Positions 1 through 7,095 are shown, counted from the stretch's first letter. The stretch is DNA of 9,021 nt from an uncultured Lachnospiraceae bacterium (GCA_902766655.1 CACXEL010000151.1:1-9021), one strand, 5' to 3'. A program made the numbers and translations. The notes: generated by a model not told the origin, from the letters alone.

Positions 1-9
1 CCCCTCCTT
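1..9 (-). promoter_or_regulatory. Probable ribosome binding site of a further gene beyond the left edge
   Basis: Read on the minus strand, the last bases of the window are AAGGAGGGG, a near-perfect Shine-Dalgarno sequence following TTAT. It lies downstream of the GPH symporter gene in the same orientation, so the operon, or a separately transcribed neighbour, probably continues within about 10 nt outside the window. The start codon itself is not visible. The core AAGGAG (plus 4-9) is complementary to CTCCTT at plus 87-92, so it could be paired at the base of the large hairpin at 14-86. Confidence 0.45.
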
Positions 10-13
10 ATAA

Positions 14-86
14 TTTCGTAATAATGGACGGTTCCGCGGTCGAAAATCAAAGATTTTCGAACGCGGAACCGTCCCTTATTACGAAA
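14..86. repeat. Large imperfect palindrome (35-bp arms, 3-nt loop), MITE/REP-like
   Basis: Arms 14-48 and 52-86 are reverse complements over 35 bp with only two mismatches (25/75 and 39/61) and an AAA loop. The arms contain GGGACGGTTCCGCG and TTCGTAATAA. The structure is far longer than an ordinary intrinsic terminator, and the minus-strand copy is not followed by a T-run. Short palindromes carrying GGGACGGTTCC-like cores are, as I recall, scattered repeats in many Firmicutes genomes and resemble REP/MITE elements mobilised by IS200-like transposases. No transposase gene or clear target-site duplication is visible. The element lies 27 nt past the GPH symporter stop. In RNA from either strand it would fold into a very stable hairpin, which could block 3' exonucleases or attenuate read-through. 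Confidence 0.85.
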
Positions 87-104
87 AAGGAGCGTCCCTC
101 CCTC
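84..104 (-). terminator. Weak candidate intrinsic terminator after the GPH symporter gene
   Basis: On the minus strand, starting 10 nt past the symporter stop codon, GGAG and CTCC form a short stem around a GGACG loop, extended by one G-U and one A-U pair, followed by five T residues. The stem is short, so termination would be inefficient. The large palindrome at 14-86 begins inside its T-run, and the two structures would compete. Confidence 0.25.
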
Positions 105-113
105 TCATTCCAG

Positions 114-1925
114 TCAGATTGTTACTTCATCTCTCCCTGCTGCCTTGCGGAGCGCGTTGAACTCCTTGAGGAGCTTCGCTTCAGCCTCTTTCTCCGCCTT
201 TCTCTTCTCCGGAGTCAGGGCCTTGACCCTTGCCTCCTCCCTGGCGGCGGCTTCGGCCTGCTTCTTCAGCTCGGCCTGGTAGGCTTCCTCGCCTTCCTCG
301 CGGCGGATCTTCTCCTCGGCGGAAATGTACTCCCGATGCTCCGCCCTGGCGGCTGCCTTCTGGTCAGCCACGATCGCGATGTGGTCGATCTTGCTGAACT
401 TTTCGACGCCCATGAAGAGGAAGATCAGGAAGATGCCGGCGTAGCACAGCGTCTCACCGCCGATGAAGACCCAGGGCATGGCTGCGCGGAGGGCTTCATT
501 TGTCTGGAGCGTGGAGACGTCATAGTTCACAGCGCTCAGGACGCCGTTCAGAACGCCGGTGGTGAGGCCGGTCATACCGGCCATGATCGCGCCGTAGATG
601 GTCATGGACAGGCCGTCCGTGCGAACGCCGTGGATTGCTTCCTGGTGGTCAAAGATGTCCGCCAGCAGGGCCAGCGACAGATACATGGCCGGCGTCGAGC
701 CCAGGGCCTTGATGACGAAGGAGACCGTGACGACGATGAAGCTGTGGGGATTGATCATGCCGATCACACCGCCGACCACAGCCATGACGGCGCCGGTCAG
801 GATGGCCTTGCCCTTGCTGCCCAGGATGTTGGCCAGCGGGAGGGCGATCACCATGCCGACGGCGGTCGGGACGGCGCCGATGATGGCCAGCGTTCCCTGG
901 AGCTGGCCGCCGTAGGCCACCGTGTAGTTGCCCATGGCGTCAGCGAACATGGCCGTGCAGAAATAGTTCTGGGACACGTTCTTGATCATGCCGCCGAACT
1001 GATACAGGAAGAAGAAGACCATCATGATGATCCAGAACCTGTCACTCAGGCAGATTTTGGCCTGCTCGCCGATGGGCAGGGCAGCCTTGGTCTCCGTGCT
1101 CTCCCCCATGGATTCCTCGGTGACGCGCTCACGGGTGAAGAAGTACTCGATGAGAACGCCCACCAGAGTGATGATGATGAGGGCGATGACAAAAATCTTC
1201 CAGTGATCGTAGGAAGCCTGCGCGTCGTAGATGGCAGCGCCGGCCTCGTCCACGTAATACAGGATCGCGCCGGCGTCATTGGTGACCGGCGTACCCTTGC
1301 CGCTCATGTCATAAACGAAGAGCAGGTTCAGGAAGAAAGGCAGGATCATGCTGGAAAGGCCCATGGCCGCCAGCATGGTCGCGTTGGAGATGGTGGCCAG
1401 AAGGCCCCTGTCCTTGCTGTTCCGGGTGGACAGGCTGACCAGGGCCGCATGCGGCGTGTAGTACATCGGGTAGGCAAATGCAAACCACAGGTTGTAGCCG
1501 ATGGCGATGCAGATGAGGGCCCCCGTGTGCCAGCTCGTGCTGTCCGCGCTGTAGGGTGAAAATACGAACAGGAAGAGGAGGGCCAGGAGGCTGATGGGCA
1601 CACTGACCAGAAGGAGCGGGCGGGCCTTGCCGCGGGCCGACTTGCTGCTGTCCATGAGCCGGCCCACCAGGATGTTGCCGATGACCACGAAGATCACGGA
1701 AATGACCGGCAGCCAGGTGAAGAAGGCGCTGGCCCAGCTGTTGATGTGGAGAACGTCGGACATGTACTTGTTGAAGTAGTTGGACAGGACCGAGTTGGCC
1801 AGGAGGGCCAGGGTAGGGCCGGCCAGGTAGCCGACGACGCCTTCCGGGAAGAGCGTGACGTTATTCTTTTTGATGAGGCTGGGCGGCAGCTTGTCGAAGA
1901 TGCTGCCCTTGACGTTTTCTTTCAT
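114..1925 (-). CDS. GPH-family (glycoside-pentoside-hexuronide:cation) sugar symporter with long charged C-terminal tail
   Basis: A 603-residue polytopic membrane protein of the MFS_2/GPH family, which imports glycosides, pentosides or hexuronides with Na+ or H+. Family marks are MDSSKSARGKARP after the second to third helix (residues 91-103) and ADIFDHQEAIHGVRTDG in the second half (422-438). Hydrophobic segments run from about 28 to 507. Residues 204-243 form an extra hydrophilic insert between helices. Residues 509-603 are a highly charged, Ala/Glu/Lys/Arg-rich tail predicted to be a cytoplasmic helix or coiled coil; ordinary GPH proteins end near 450-500. The start ATG is preceded by AGGGGGAG, 4-5 nt upstream. 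It is the last visible gene of the glycosidase operon, 16 nt after GH43, so its substrate is probably an oligosaccharide or glycoside released by those enzymes. The exact sugar cannot be read from the sequence. Confidence 0.9.
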   Translation of the reverse strand: MKENVKGSIFDKLPPSLIKKNNVTLFPEGVVGYLAGPTLALLANSVLSNYFNKYMSDVLHINSWASAFFTWLPVISVIFVVIGNILVGRLMDSSKSARGKARPLLLVSVPISLLALLFLFVFSPYSADSTSWHTGALICIAIGYNLWFAFAYPMYYTPHAALVSLSTRNSKDRGLLATISNATMLAAMGLSSMILPFFLNLLFVYDMSGKGTPVTNDAGAILYYVDEAGAAIYDAQASYDHWKIFVIALIIITLVGVLIEYFFTRERVTEESMGESTETKAALPIGEQAKICLSDRFWIIMMVFFFLYQFGGMIKNVSQNYFCTAMFADAMGNYTVAYGGQLQGTLAIIGAVPTAVGMVIALPLANILGSKGKAILTGAVMAVVGGVIGMINPHSFIVVTVSFVIKALGSTPAMYLSLALLADIFDHQEAIHGVRTDGLSMTIYGAIMAGMTGLTTGVLNGVLSAVNYDVSTLQTNEALRAAMPWVFIGGETLCYAGIFLIFLFMGVEKFSKIDHIAIVADQKAAARAEHREYISAEEKIRREEGEEAYQAELKKQAEAAAREEARVKALTPEKRKAEKEAEAKLLKEFNALRKAAGRDEVTI

Positions 1926-1941
1926 TTTCTCCCCCTAAATG

Positions 1942-3405
1942 TCAGGCCAGGTCGAAGGATACGAAGTCAAAGGTCCCCTTGCCCTCCAGGCTGAAGTAGA
2001 GCGCTTCCTTGTCCCCGAGGCCTTCCGGCAGCTCTCCGGTGAAACTGTCGCCCGTCTTGCAGGTCCTGACCGGGATCCGGCAGATGACGTCACCCTTCTC
2101 CTCCCTGCGGACCACGACGGCCGAGCCGTCACCGTAGCCCTGGAGGTTCACGGTCAGAGACCTGGTCTCCCGGAGATCAAAATACTTGAAGGCCACCGTG
2201 CAGTCCGTGCAGAAGTTGGACACGTACTGGTCCGGGCCTTCCTCGCGGTCCTTGCCCTTCTGGGTGATAAAGGGGCTGCCGCCTCTAGGGTACTTGAGCA
2301 TGCTGAGGAAGCGAGTGCCGTTCCTGCCGTAGACGTTGCAGGCGCAGTAGGCCGGATAATGACCCTTGCCCGGGAGAGGTCCGCGGTTGAGGCCGCAGGA
2401 GGTCATCTCCGCCTGGTAGAATTTGCCGTCCTCGAAGCGGATCTCCTCGGCGCAGGCCTGGCGCGAGGACTGCTTGCGGTTGGTGTGGCGGTGATAGAAA
2501 ATGTAATACCTGCCCTCGATCTCGATGAGGCTGCCGTGGGTGTTGCCGGTGTCCATGTGGGCGTGCTTCACGTCCGGAACGCCGGGCAGGCCGACGTCGC
2601 CACAGCTGATAAGGACGCCGCCGAACTCGAAGCCCTCCGTGGGCTTGTCGCTGACCGCGTAGCAGAGGTTGTGGCTGTTCAGCGAGCTGTAAATGAAATA
2701 ATACTTCCCGTTGAACTTCCGCATGGAGCTGGCCTCGCCGAAGGGCTGGGGCTCATAAGGCGTGCCCTTGGCCTTCTCGCCGGTCAGAACGCCGAGATAG
2801 TTGAGCTCGTCCCCGGAAATGACGGTCAGCATGTCGCTGGTGTCGAGCTCGAACCACATGGGTCCTTCCGTCGTCGGCTTGGAGCCGTCGAGGAGGATGG
2901 GGTTGCCGCCGAAGGCGAAGCCGGTGTAGAGGTAGAGCCTGCCATCGTCGTCCTTGAGGCAGCCGGGATCGAACTGGAAGGGTTCATTTCTCTTGCCGAT
3001 CGGCGTGCCGTCCTGGTACCTGACGTAGCCGTAGAACTCATACTTGCCGGCGGGCTCGTCGCAGACGGCGACGGAGATCATCTTGGTGCCGCCCATGAAA
3101 TAGTAGAGATAGTAGCGGCCGTCGGGTCCGACCACCATGTCCGGTGCGGCCAGGCCGTTGGTGATGCGGTTCCTGGGCGCCGCGGGATCCTGCTCTCTCT
3201 TGAAAATGACGCCATGGTAGGTCCAGTTGCCGAGATCATCGACAGGGGCGGACCAGCAGACGTAATCGCCGAGGCAGAAGTTGATTCCGTTGAAAAGGTC
3301 ATGGGAACCGTACACATAGACTCTCCCGTCCACAATGTGGGGCTCCGCGTCCGGCACATACTCCCAACTCGGGAGATAGGGGTTCAATGCGTTGACTGTC
3401 TTCAT
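1942..3405 (-). CDS. Glycoside hydrolase family 43 enzyme, probable alpha-L-arabinofuranosidase/beta-xylosidase, cytoplasmic
   Basis: A 487-residue protein with a five-bladed propeller domain of GH43. The inverting catalytic set can be placed: the base Asp19 in PDAEPHIVDGRVYVYGSHD, the pKa-modulating Asp146 in FDPGCLKDDDGRLYLY, and the acid Glu224 in FGEASSMRKFNGKYYFIYS. Blade-type repeats (APDMVVGPDGRYYLYY at 87-102, GRYYIFYHRHT at 298-308) and His290 in NTHGS fit the fold. Residues from about 365 to the end look like a beta-sandwich accessory domain. There is no signal peptide or membrane segment, so it should act in the cytosol on imported oligosaccharides, removing arabinosyl or xylosyl units. 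The start is supported by AGGAG 7 nt upstream. It lies 86 nt after the small membrane-protein gene and 16 nt before the GPH symporter gene. Family membership is firm; specificity within GH43 is inference. Confidence 0.92.
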   Translation of the reverse strand: MKTVNALNPYLPSWEYVPDAEPHIVDGRVYVYGSHDLFNGINFCLGDYVCWSAPVDDLGNWTYHGVIFKREQDPAAPRNRITNGLAAPDMVVGPDGRYYLYYFMGGTKMISVAVCDEPAGKYEFYGYVRYQDGTPIGKRNEPFQFDPGCLKDDDGRLYLYTGFAFGGNPILLDGSKPTTEGPMWFELDTSDMLTVISGDELNYLGVLTGEKAKGTPYEPQPFGEASSMRKFNGKYYFIYSSLNSHNLCYAVSDKPTEGFEFGGVLISCGDVGLPGVPDVKHAHMDTGNTHGSLIEIEGRYYIFYHRHTNRKQSSRQACAEEIRFEDGKFYQAEMTSCGLNRGPLPGKGHYPAYCACNVYGRNGTRFLSMLKYPRGGSPFITQKGKDREEGPDQYVSNFCTDCTVAFKYFDLRETRSLTVNLQGYGDGSAVVVRREEKGDVICRIPVRTCKTGDSFTGELPEGLGDKEALYFSLEGKGTFDFVSFDLA

Positions 3406-3442
3406 TTTCTTTCTCCTGTCGCAGATGAGTTTTCAATCGGGT

Positions 3443-3475
3443 GGAGGACCCGAAGCCAGTGGTTCCGGGTCCCCC
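3443..3475 (-). other. Intercistronic hairpin upstream of the GH43 gene
   Basis: GGACCCG at 3446-3452 pairs perfectly with CGGGTCC at 3466-3472. Two flanking G-C pairs (3443-3444 with 3474-3475) lie beyond one mismatch, and there is partial pairing above the core. It occupies the only long gap in the operon, after the 4-TM gene stop and 37 nt before the GH43 ATG. No T-run follows on the minus strand, so it does not look like a terminator. An mRNA processing or stability element that separates expression of the upstream membrane genes from the enzyme and symporter is plausible. Confidence 0.5.
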
Positions 3476-3491
3476 TTGAGGCAGTAAGATG

Positions 3492-3908
3492 TCAGGCTTT
3501 TTTCACGCTGAAGAAGGCGGCGAGGCAGGCGAGGACGGCCGCGACGCCGAGTCCGCCGAGGGCATACAGGGCGCTCTGCAGGTCAGCCATGTTGGCGGCG
3601 TTGTTCTCGCAGGTCATGATGGCCGCGATGCCGTTGATGCGGGAGTTGAGGAGCGTGAGGAGGGCGAACATCAGCAGGGCGGGCGCAGCGATGGGAAGGA
3701 TGTCCTTCCAGGTCGTGCGGGCTTCACCGAGGAGGCACCACACCACCAGTGCCGCGATGGCGATCACGGTGGCGGCAATCACGGCCGGGTTGGTCCCCAG
3801 GCCCTTGAAATAGGTCGTCCCGGCGTTGGTAAAGTACTGGACGAGCCCGAAGCAGGCCGCGATGACGGCCAGAGCGTTGACGATGGTACCGAATAATGCT
3901 CTTTTCAT
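3492..3908 (-). CDS. Hypothetical four-helix membrane protein of the GH3 operon
   Basis: A 138-residue protein I do not recognise. Four hydrophobic helices are visible at about 6-26, 41-61, 70-88 and 115-134, with Lys/Arg at the N-terminus, in the 62-69 loop and at the C-terminus (SVKKA), so both ends should be cytoplasmic. The outer loops are about 27-40 and 89-114, the latter polar (CENNAANMADLQS). An ATG six codons further upstream overlaps the GH3 stop as ATGA, but the AAAGGAG Shine-Dalgarno lies inside those codons and sits 8 nt before this ATG, so I chose the shorter form. It follows the double-anchored GH3 gene by 17 nt, suggesting co-translation and perhaps a membrane partner for that enzyme. 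It has no enzyme motif. It could also be a small transporter subunit; that is not supported by any motif. Confidence 0.85.
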   Translation of the reverse strand: MKRALFGTIVNALAVIAACFGLVQYFTNAGTTYFKGLGTNPAVIAATVIAIAALVVWCLLGEARTTWKDILPIAAPALLMFALLTLLNSRINGIAAIMTCENNAANMADLQSALYALGGLGVAAVLACLAAFFSVKKA

Positions 3909-3916
3909 TTCAGGAT

Positions 3917-3923
3917 CTCCTTT
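3917..3923 (-). promoter_or_regulatory. Ribosome binding site that fixes the start of the 4-TM gene
   Basis: AAAGGAG on the minus strand lies 8 nt before the ATG at 3908, and immediately inside the alternative ATG at 3926. The site can serve only the downstream ATG, so the 138-residue form is the likely product. Confidence 0.7.
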
Positions 3924-3925
3924 CA

Positions 3926-6900
3926 TCAGTCTTTTCTGGTCCGGTAGAGCATGAAGGCACAGAGGGCGAAGAGGATCGCCGACGCGACGGTCAGGCCGGT
4001 AAAGAGGTTGTCATACCAGGTCTTCACGGACTCCAGATGCGAGGAGGCGACCAGGCCGTCCATGGCGTTGGAGTTGGCGATGGCGTAGTTCTGCATCTTC
4101 ATGGCTTCCTTGAGGGCCTGCTGTACAGTGGCGTCGGCGCCTACAGTCTCCAGGTTCCAGCCGGCGTTCGGATAGTAGCCAGCGACCGCCTCCAGGGAGT
4201 TGTCGCCCGTGTTGCAGGACATCGTGATGCCGTTCTGGACGGCTTCCTTCAGGCAGACGTAGCCCGGATCCATGATGAAGTCCTCACTGATGAGGCCGTA
4301 GAAGCCGAACTCGCCGTGGAGAATGTTCTTGATGAGGCCGGTGTGGGAGTTGTCGGTGTAGACGCCGGCGCGGTTGTAGGCGGTCATGACGCCGAGGCAC
4401 CTGGCGTCCTCGATGGCGGACTGCATGCAGCGGATGTCGCCCTCTCTGGCCTTCTGCTCGGTCATGAAGGGGGCCACGCCCGTGCGGTTCATCTCAGTGT
4501 CGTTGAAGCAGAAATGCTTGACGGCCGCGATCACGCCGTACTCCTGCTCGCCCACAGTCTGCTTCGCAGCCAGGAAGGAGGAGAGGACCGGGTCCTCGGA
4601 ATAGTACTCAAGGTTTCTCGCGCAGTAGGGCAGTCTGTGCTGGTTGGCGGAAATGCCCCAGAGGATGGTGCAGTTGGACCACAGCGAGTAGTTGCCGACG
4701 ATCTTGCCCCACTCGTAGGCCAGGTCCTTGTTGAAGGTCTGAGCGACGACGATATTGTTGGCCATGATGTTGCCCATGAAGCCGGCGTTGGGATCGTTGG
4801 CGGCGAGGACGCAGGGATCGCCTGTGGAGGCGTCCTTGGTGCCGTACTGGCCGATCGGGTAGGAGCCGAAGCCTGTCGGGCCGTCGTTCTGGATGGCCTC
4901 GGGGGATGTGATGGAGGCGATGGACTTGGTGCTGGTGCCGCCGAAAGCCGTGCGGATCAGGGCCTCGGAGAGCTCCATCTGATCGATGAGAAGGTCCCAT
5001 CTGTCATCTTCCATGTCCGTGACGCCCTTTAAGTTGGCCAGGGTCAGGCCGTTCTGGGCGCCCCATGTGATGGCGCCTTCACCGCCGGTCTGGTAGACGT
5101 AGACGTCATTGTCCATGATGTCGAGCATCTCGTCGGTGGCGGTCAGGCCGCTGTAGGTCTGCGGGAAGGTGGCGGCCCAGTCGTTCCTGGAGAGGTAAGT
5201 GACGGTGCCGGGCATCCAGTAGTTGAGGTCCATGTCGGCCAGCTGGTTCTCGACAGCCGTGCCGTTCTTGGTGTGGGCGAAGGTAGTGTTGTCAAGCTTG
5301 TCCAGATTCCAGACGATGACATTCTCAGCGTTGCCGTCGGCGGTCATGCCGTCAGCGGTGGTCTTGCCCTGGGCGGCCAGGACGTTGTTGAGGGCCTCAT
5401 GGGCGCCGTTGCCGACCGTGAAGTAGTAGTCGCCGTCATCAAGGATGTAGCAGCCCGTCGTGCCGGCGGCATTTTCGGAGGTGCTGTCCCAGCTGGCCAT
5501 GTAGTAGAGGTCGGCGGTGAGCTCTACGGTCTCGGTCTGGCCGGGCTCGATGATGCCGGTCTTGCCGAAGTCGAGGAGCTGGATGGCGGACTTCTCTACG
5601 AGATGCTCCCTGTCATAATCGGTGTAGGGCACGGAGACGTAGAGCTGGACGGCGTCCTTGCCGGCCACGTCGCCGGTGTTGGTGACTTCCACCGTGACCT
5701 TGGCGGTCCTGGAGCCAAGGTCCACGTCACAGGCCGTGATTTTCTGCTCGAAGGTGGTGTAGGAGAGGCCGTAGCCGAAGGTGTAGGTCACTTCGTTGTC
5801 GTAGCTCCAGGCGCCGCCGGTGCTGCCGACTTCCGCTGCCGCGTTGCCCTGGCCGAGCACGGTGTCCGCGTAGCGGGTCTCATAGTACTTGTAGCCGGTG
5901 TAGATGCCTTCCGCCTCGACGATCGCGTCGTTGATGTAGGTGGCGGGGTTGGCGTTGGCCCACTGGAGGTCGCCGTAGTTCATGGCGGCCGGGCTGATGG
6001 AGTTGTCCACCGCGTAGGTGTCGGTCAGATGACCGCTCGGGTTGACGTCGCCCTTCAGGATATCGGCCACGCCGTAGAAGCCGAAGCTGCCGGGGGTGCC
6101 CACATGGAGAATGGCGTCGATGTCATCGTTGTCGGCGAGCTCATCGATCTCCATGGGGTTGCCGTTGTTGAGCAGGATGATCAGCTTGCCGCCGCTGGCC
6201 TTCTTGGACTCGATGGCGGCAGCGATGAGGCCGCGCTCGTCGTCGGAGAGGCCCAGGGGGTCAGCCTGGTTCAGGCCGTCGGCCGGGTCCACGCCGGCTT
6301 CGCCCGGGGTGTAGTCTGCATTTTCGGAGCCCGCACGGCCGATGGTGAGGATCAGCACGTTGCTCGCGTTCAGGGAGTCTCTCCAGCCTGCGTCCGCGGA
6401 GTCGAGCTGGGAGACGGAGGGCTCCTTGTCGGTGTAGACGCCGCCGACCGCCGGGGCAGTCAGGTTGAGGTACTCCATGGTGCCGGTCCAGGTGGCCACT
6501 TCGGACTTGAAGATGGCCTTGAGCCCGTCGCTGTTGTACATCTTTTTGAGGGTGTCGTTCAGGGTGAAGCCCCTGGCTTCCAGAGCGCCGACCAGATCAA
6601 TGGTGTCGGCGTCGGTGCCGTGGTTCTCCGCAGCCGTCGGGCCCAGGATCGCGCCCTTGTTGGGGAAATAGGACGAGAAGCCGAGCAGGGAGACCTTGCC
6701 GGTCTCATCCGCCGTCAGGGGAAGCGCGCCGTTGTTCTTGAGCAGGACGCTGCCTTCCTCACTCATCCGCTCGCCGATGTCGGCCATCGCCGTCACCAGC
6801 TCCGTGGTGTTGGCGTAGTCGGAGGTGTAGGTGTACATTTCCGAGGTGTCGACCTCTTCGTCCGTCACGACCTTGGTGCTCGTGGTTCCCAGGAACTTGT

Positions 6901-7006
6901 CGATGTCGGTGCGGTGGTCGGAGACCACGGTGGTGCCGACGACGGACAAGGTCAGGACCATGGCCGTAAAGGCAGAGAGACCGCGCCAGATTTGAGATTT
7001 CCGCAT
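3926..7006 (-). CDS. Membrane-anchored glycoside hydrolase family 3 enzyme (beta-glucosidase/beta-xylosidase type) with permuted domain order
   Basis: A 1026-residue protein. An N-terminal membrane helix (about 8-28) is followed by the GH3 C-terminal alpha/beta sandwich (about 80-335), a linker, a fibronectin III-like domain (about 448-538), a further linker with LSRNDWAATFP, then the GH3 TIM-barrel domain (about 668-945), and a C-terminal helix (about 1004-1020) ending YRTRKD. Normal GH3 enzymes have the barrel first, so this is the reversed arrangement known from Butyrivibrio and Ruminococcus beta-glucosidases. Sugar-binding residues are Asp708 (NDGPTGF), Arg797 (ARNLEYYSEDP), Lys830-His831 (VKHFCFND), Arg841 and Tyr877 (MTAYNR). 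The nucleophile is Asp909 in GLISEDF, and Glu228 in GRAGSENAD is the candidate acid/base. Both termini should be cytoplasmic and the catalytic part outside the membrane, cutting beta-linked sugars at the cell surface. First gene of the operon; specificity is not determinable here. Confidence 0.93.
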   Translation of the reverse strand: MRKSQIWRGLSAFTAMVLTLSVVGTTVVSDHRTDIDKFLGTTSTKVVTDEEVDTSEMYTYTSDYANTTELVTAMADIGERMSEEGSVLLKNNGALPLTADETGKVSLLGFSSYFPNKGAILGPTAAENHGTDADTIDLVGALEARGFTLNDTLKKMYNSDGLKAIFKSEVATWTGTMEYLNLTAPAVGGVYTDKEPSVSQLDSADAGWRDSLNASNVLILTIGRAGSENADYTPGEAGVDPADGLNQADPLGLSDDERGLIAAAIESKKASGGKLIILLNNGNPMEIDELADNDDIDAILHVGTPGSFGFYGVADILKGDVNPSGHLTDTYAVDNSISPAAMNYGDLQWANANPATYINDAIVEAEGIYTGYKYYETRYADTVLGQGNAAAEVGSTGGAWSYDNEVTYTFGYGLSYTTFEQKITACDVDLGSRTAKVTVEVTNTGDVAGKDAVQLYVSVPYTDYDREHLVEKSAIQLLDFGKTGIIEPGQTETVELTADLYYMASWDSTSENAAGTTGCYILDDGDYYFTVGNGAHEALNNVLAAQGKTTADGMTADGNAENVIVWNLDKLDNTTFAHTKNGTAVENQLADMDLNYWMPGTVTYLSRNDWAATFPQTYSGLTATDEMLDIMDNDVYVYQTGGEGAITWGAQNGLTLANLKGVTDMEDDRWDLLIDQMELSEALIRTAFGGTSTKSIASITSPEAIQNDGPTGFGSYPIGQYGTKDASTGDPCVLAANDPNAGFMGNIMANNIVVAQTFNKDLAYEWGKIVGNYSLWSNCTILWGISANQHRLPYCARNLEYYSEDPVLSSFLAAKQTVGEQEYGVIAAVKHFCFNDTEMNRTGVAPFMTEQKAREGDIRCMQSAIEDARCLGVMTAYNRAGVYTDNSHTGLIKNILHGEFGFYGLISEDFIMDPGYVCLKEAVQNGITMSCNTGDNSLEAVAGYYPNAGWNLETVGADATVQQALKEAMKMQNYAIANSNAMDGLVASSHLESVKTWYDNLFTGLTVASAILFALCAFMLYRTRKD

Positions 7007-7014
7007 TGCTTTTT

Positions 7015-7020
7015 CCTCCC
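7015..7020 (-). promoter_or_regulatory. Ribosome binding site that fixes the start of the GH3 gene
   Basis: GGGAGG on the minus strand lies 8 nt before the ATG at 7006. The open frame extends upstream to an ATG at 7096, but that ATG overlaps the -10 region of the predicted promoter, has no Shine-Dalgarno, and would add about 30 polar residues before the membrane helix. The downstream start is therefore preferred. Confidence 0.75.
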
Positions 7021-7037
7021 TTTTCTTGTTATTTTGT

Positions 7038-7073
7038 CTCCGCCGGCTGCTTGCGGACAGCTCGGCCGCGGAG
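7038..7073 (-). other. Hairpin in the 5' leader of the glycosidase operon mRNA
   Basis: CTCCGC at 7038-7043 and GCGGAG at 7068-7073 are perfect complements. Inside them, GCTG (7046-7049) pairs with CAGC (7058-7061), giving a GC-rich stem with an internal loop. If transcription starts near 7080, the hairpin sits within about 7 nt of the 5' end of the transcript. It is followed by an A-rich stretch, not a T-run, up to the GH3 ribosome binding site. It may protect the 5' end of the mRNA; it does not resemble a known riboswitch. Confidence 0.45.
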
Positions 7074-7086
7074 AATATTTGGTAAA

Positions 7087-7095
7087 AGTATATCA
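7087..7095 (-). promoter_or_regulatory. Predicted extended -10 promoter of the glycosidase operon
   Basis: The minus strand reads TGATATACT: TATACT matches the -10 consensus at five of six positions, and TG one base upstream makes an extended -10. The expected -35 position at about 7110-7115 reads CCTGAT, with no resemblance to TTGACA. An extended -10 without a -35 is typical of activator-dependent promoters, and the direct repeats at 7123-7151 lie immediately upstream. The predicted transcription start is near 7080, leaving a leader of about 75 nt. Confidence 0.55.

Noticed and set aside
24..1559. 511-codon open frame on the plus strand opposite the GPH symporter gene
   Set aside because: It is antisense to a clear membrane protein gene, its translation is low-complexity Asp/Gly/His/Val-rich, and it starts inside the palindrome. 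It is a shadow of GC-rich codon use.
1939..3813. 624-codon open frame on the plus strand opposite GH43 and the 4-TM gene
   Set aside because: It has no recognisable domain and spans two real genes and their gap on the other strand; the GH43 catalytic motifs settle the coding strand.
3896..5032. 378-codon plus-strand open frame opposite the GH3 barrel domain
   Set aside because: Same shadow pattern, with no Shine-Dalgarno and no domain.
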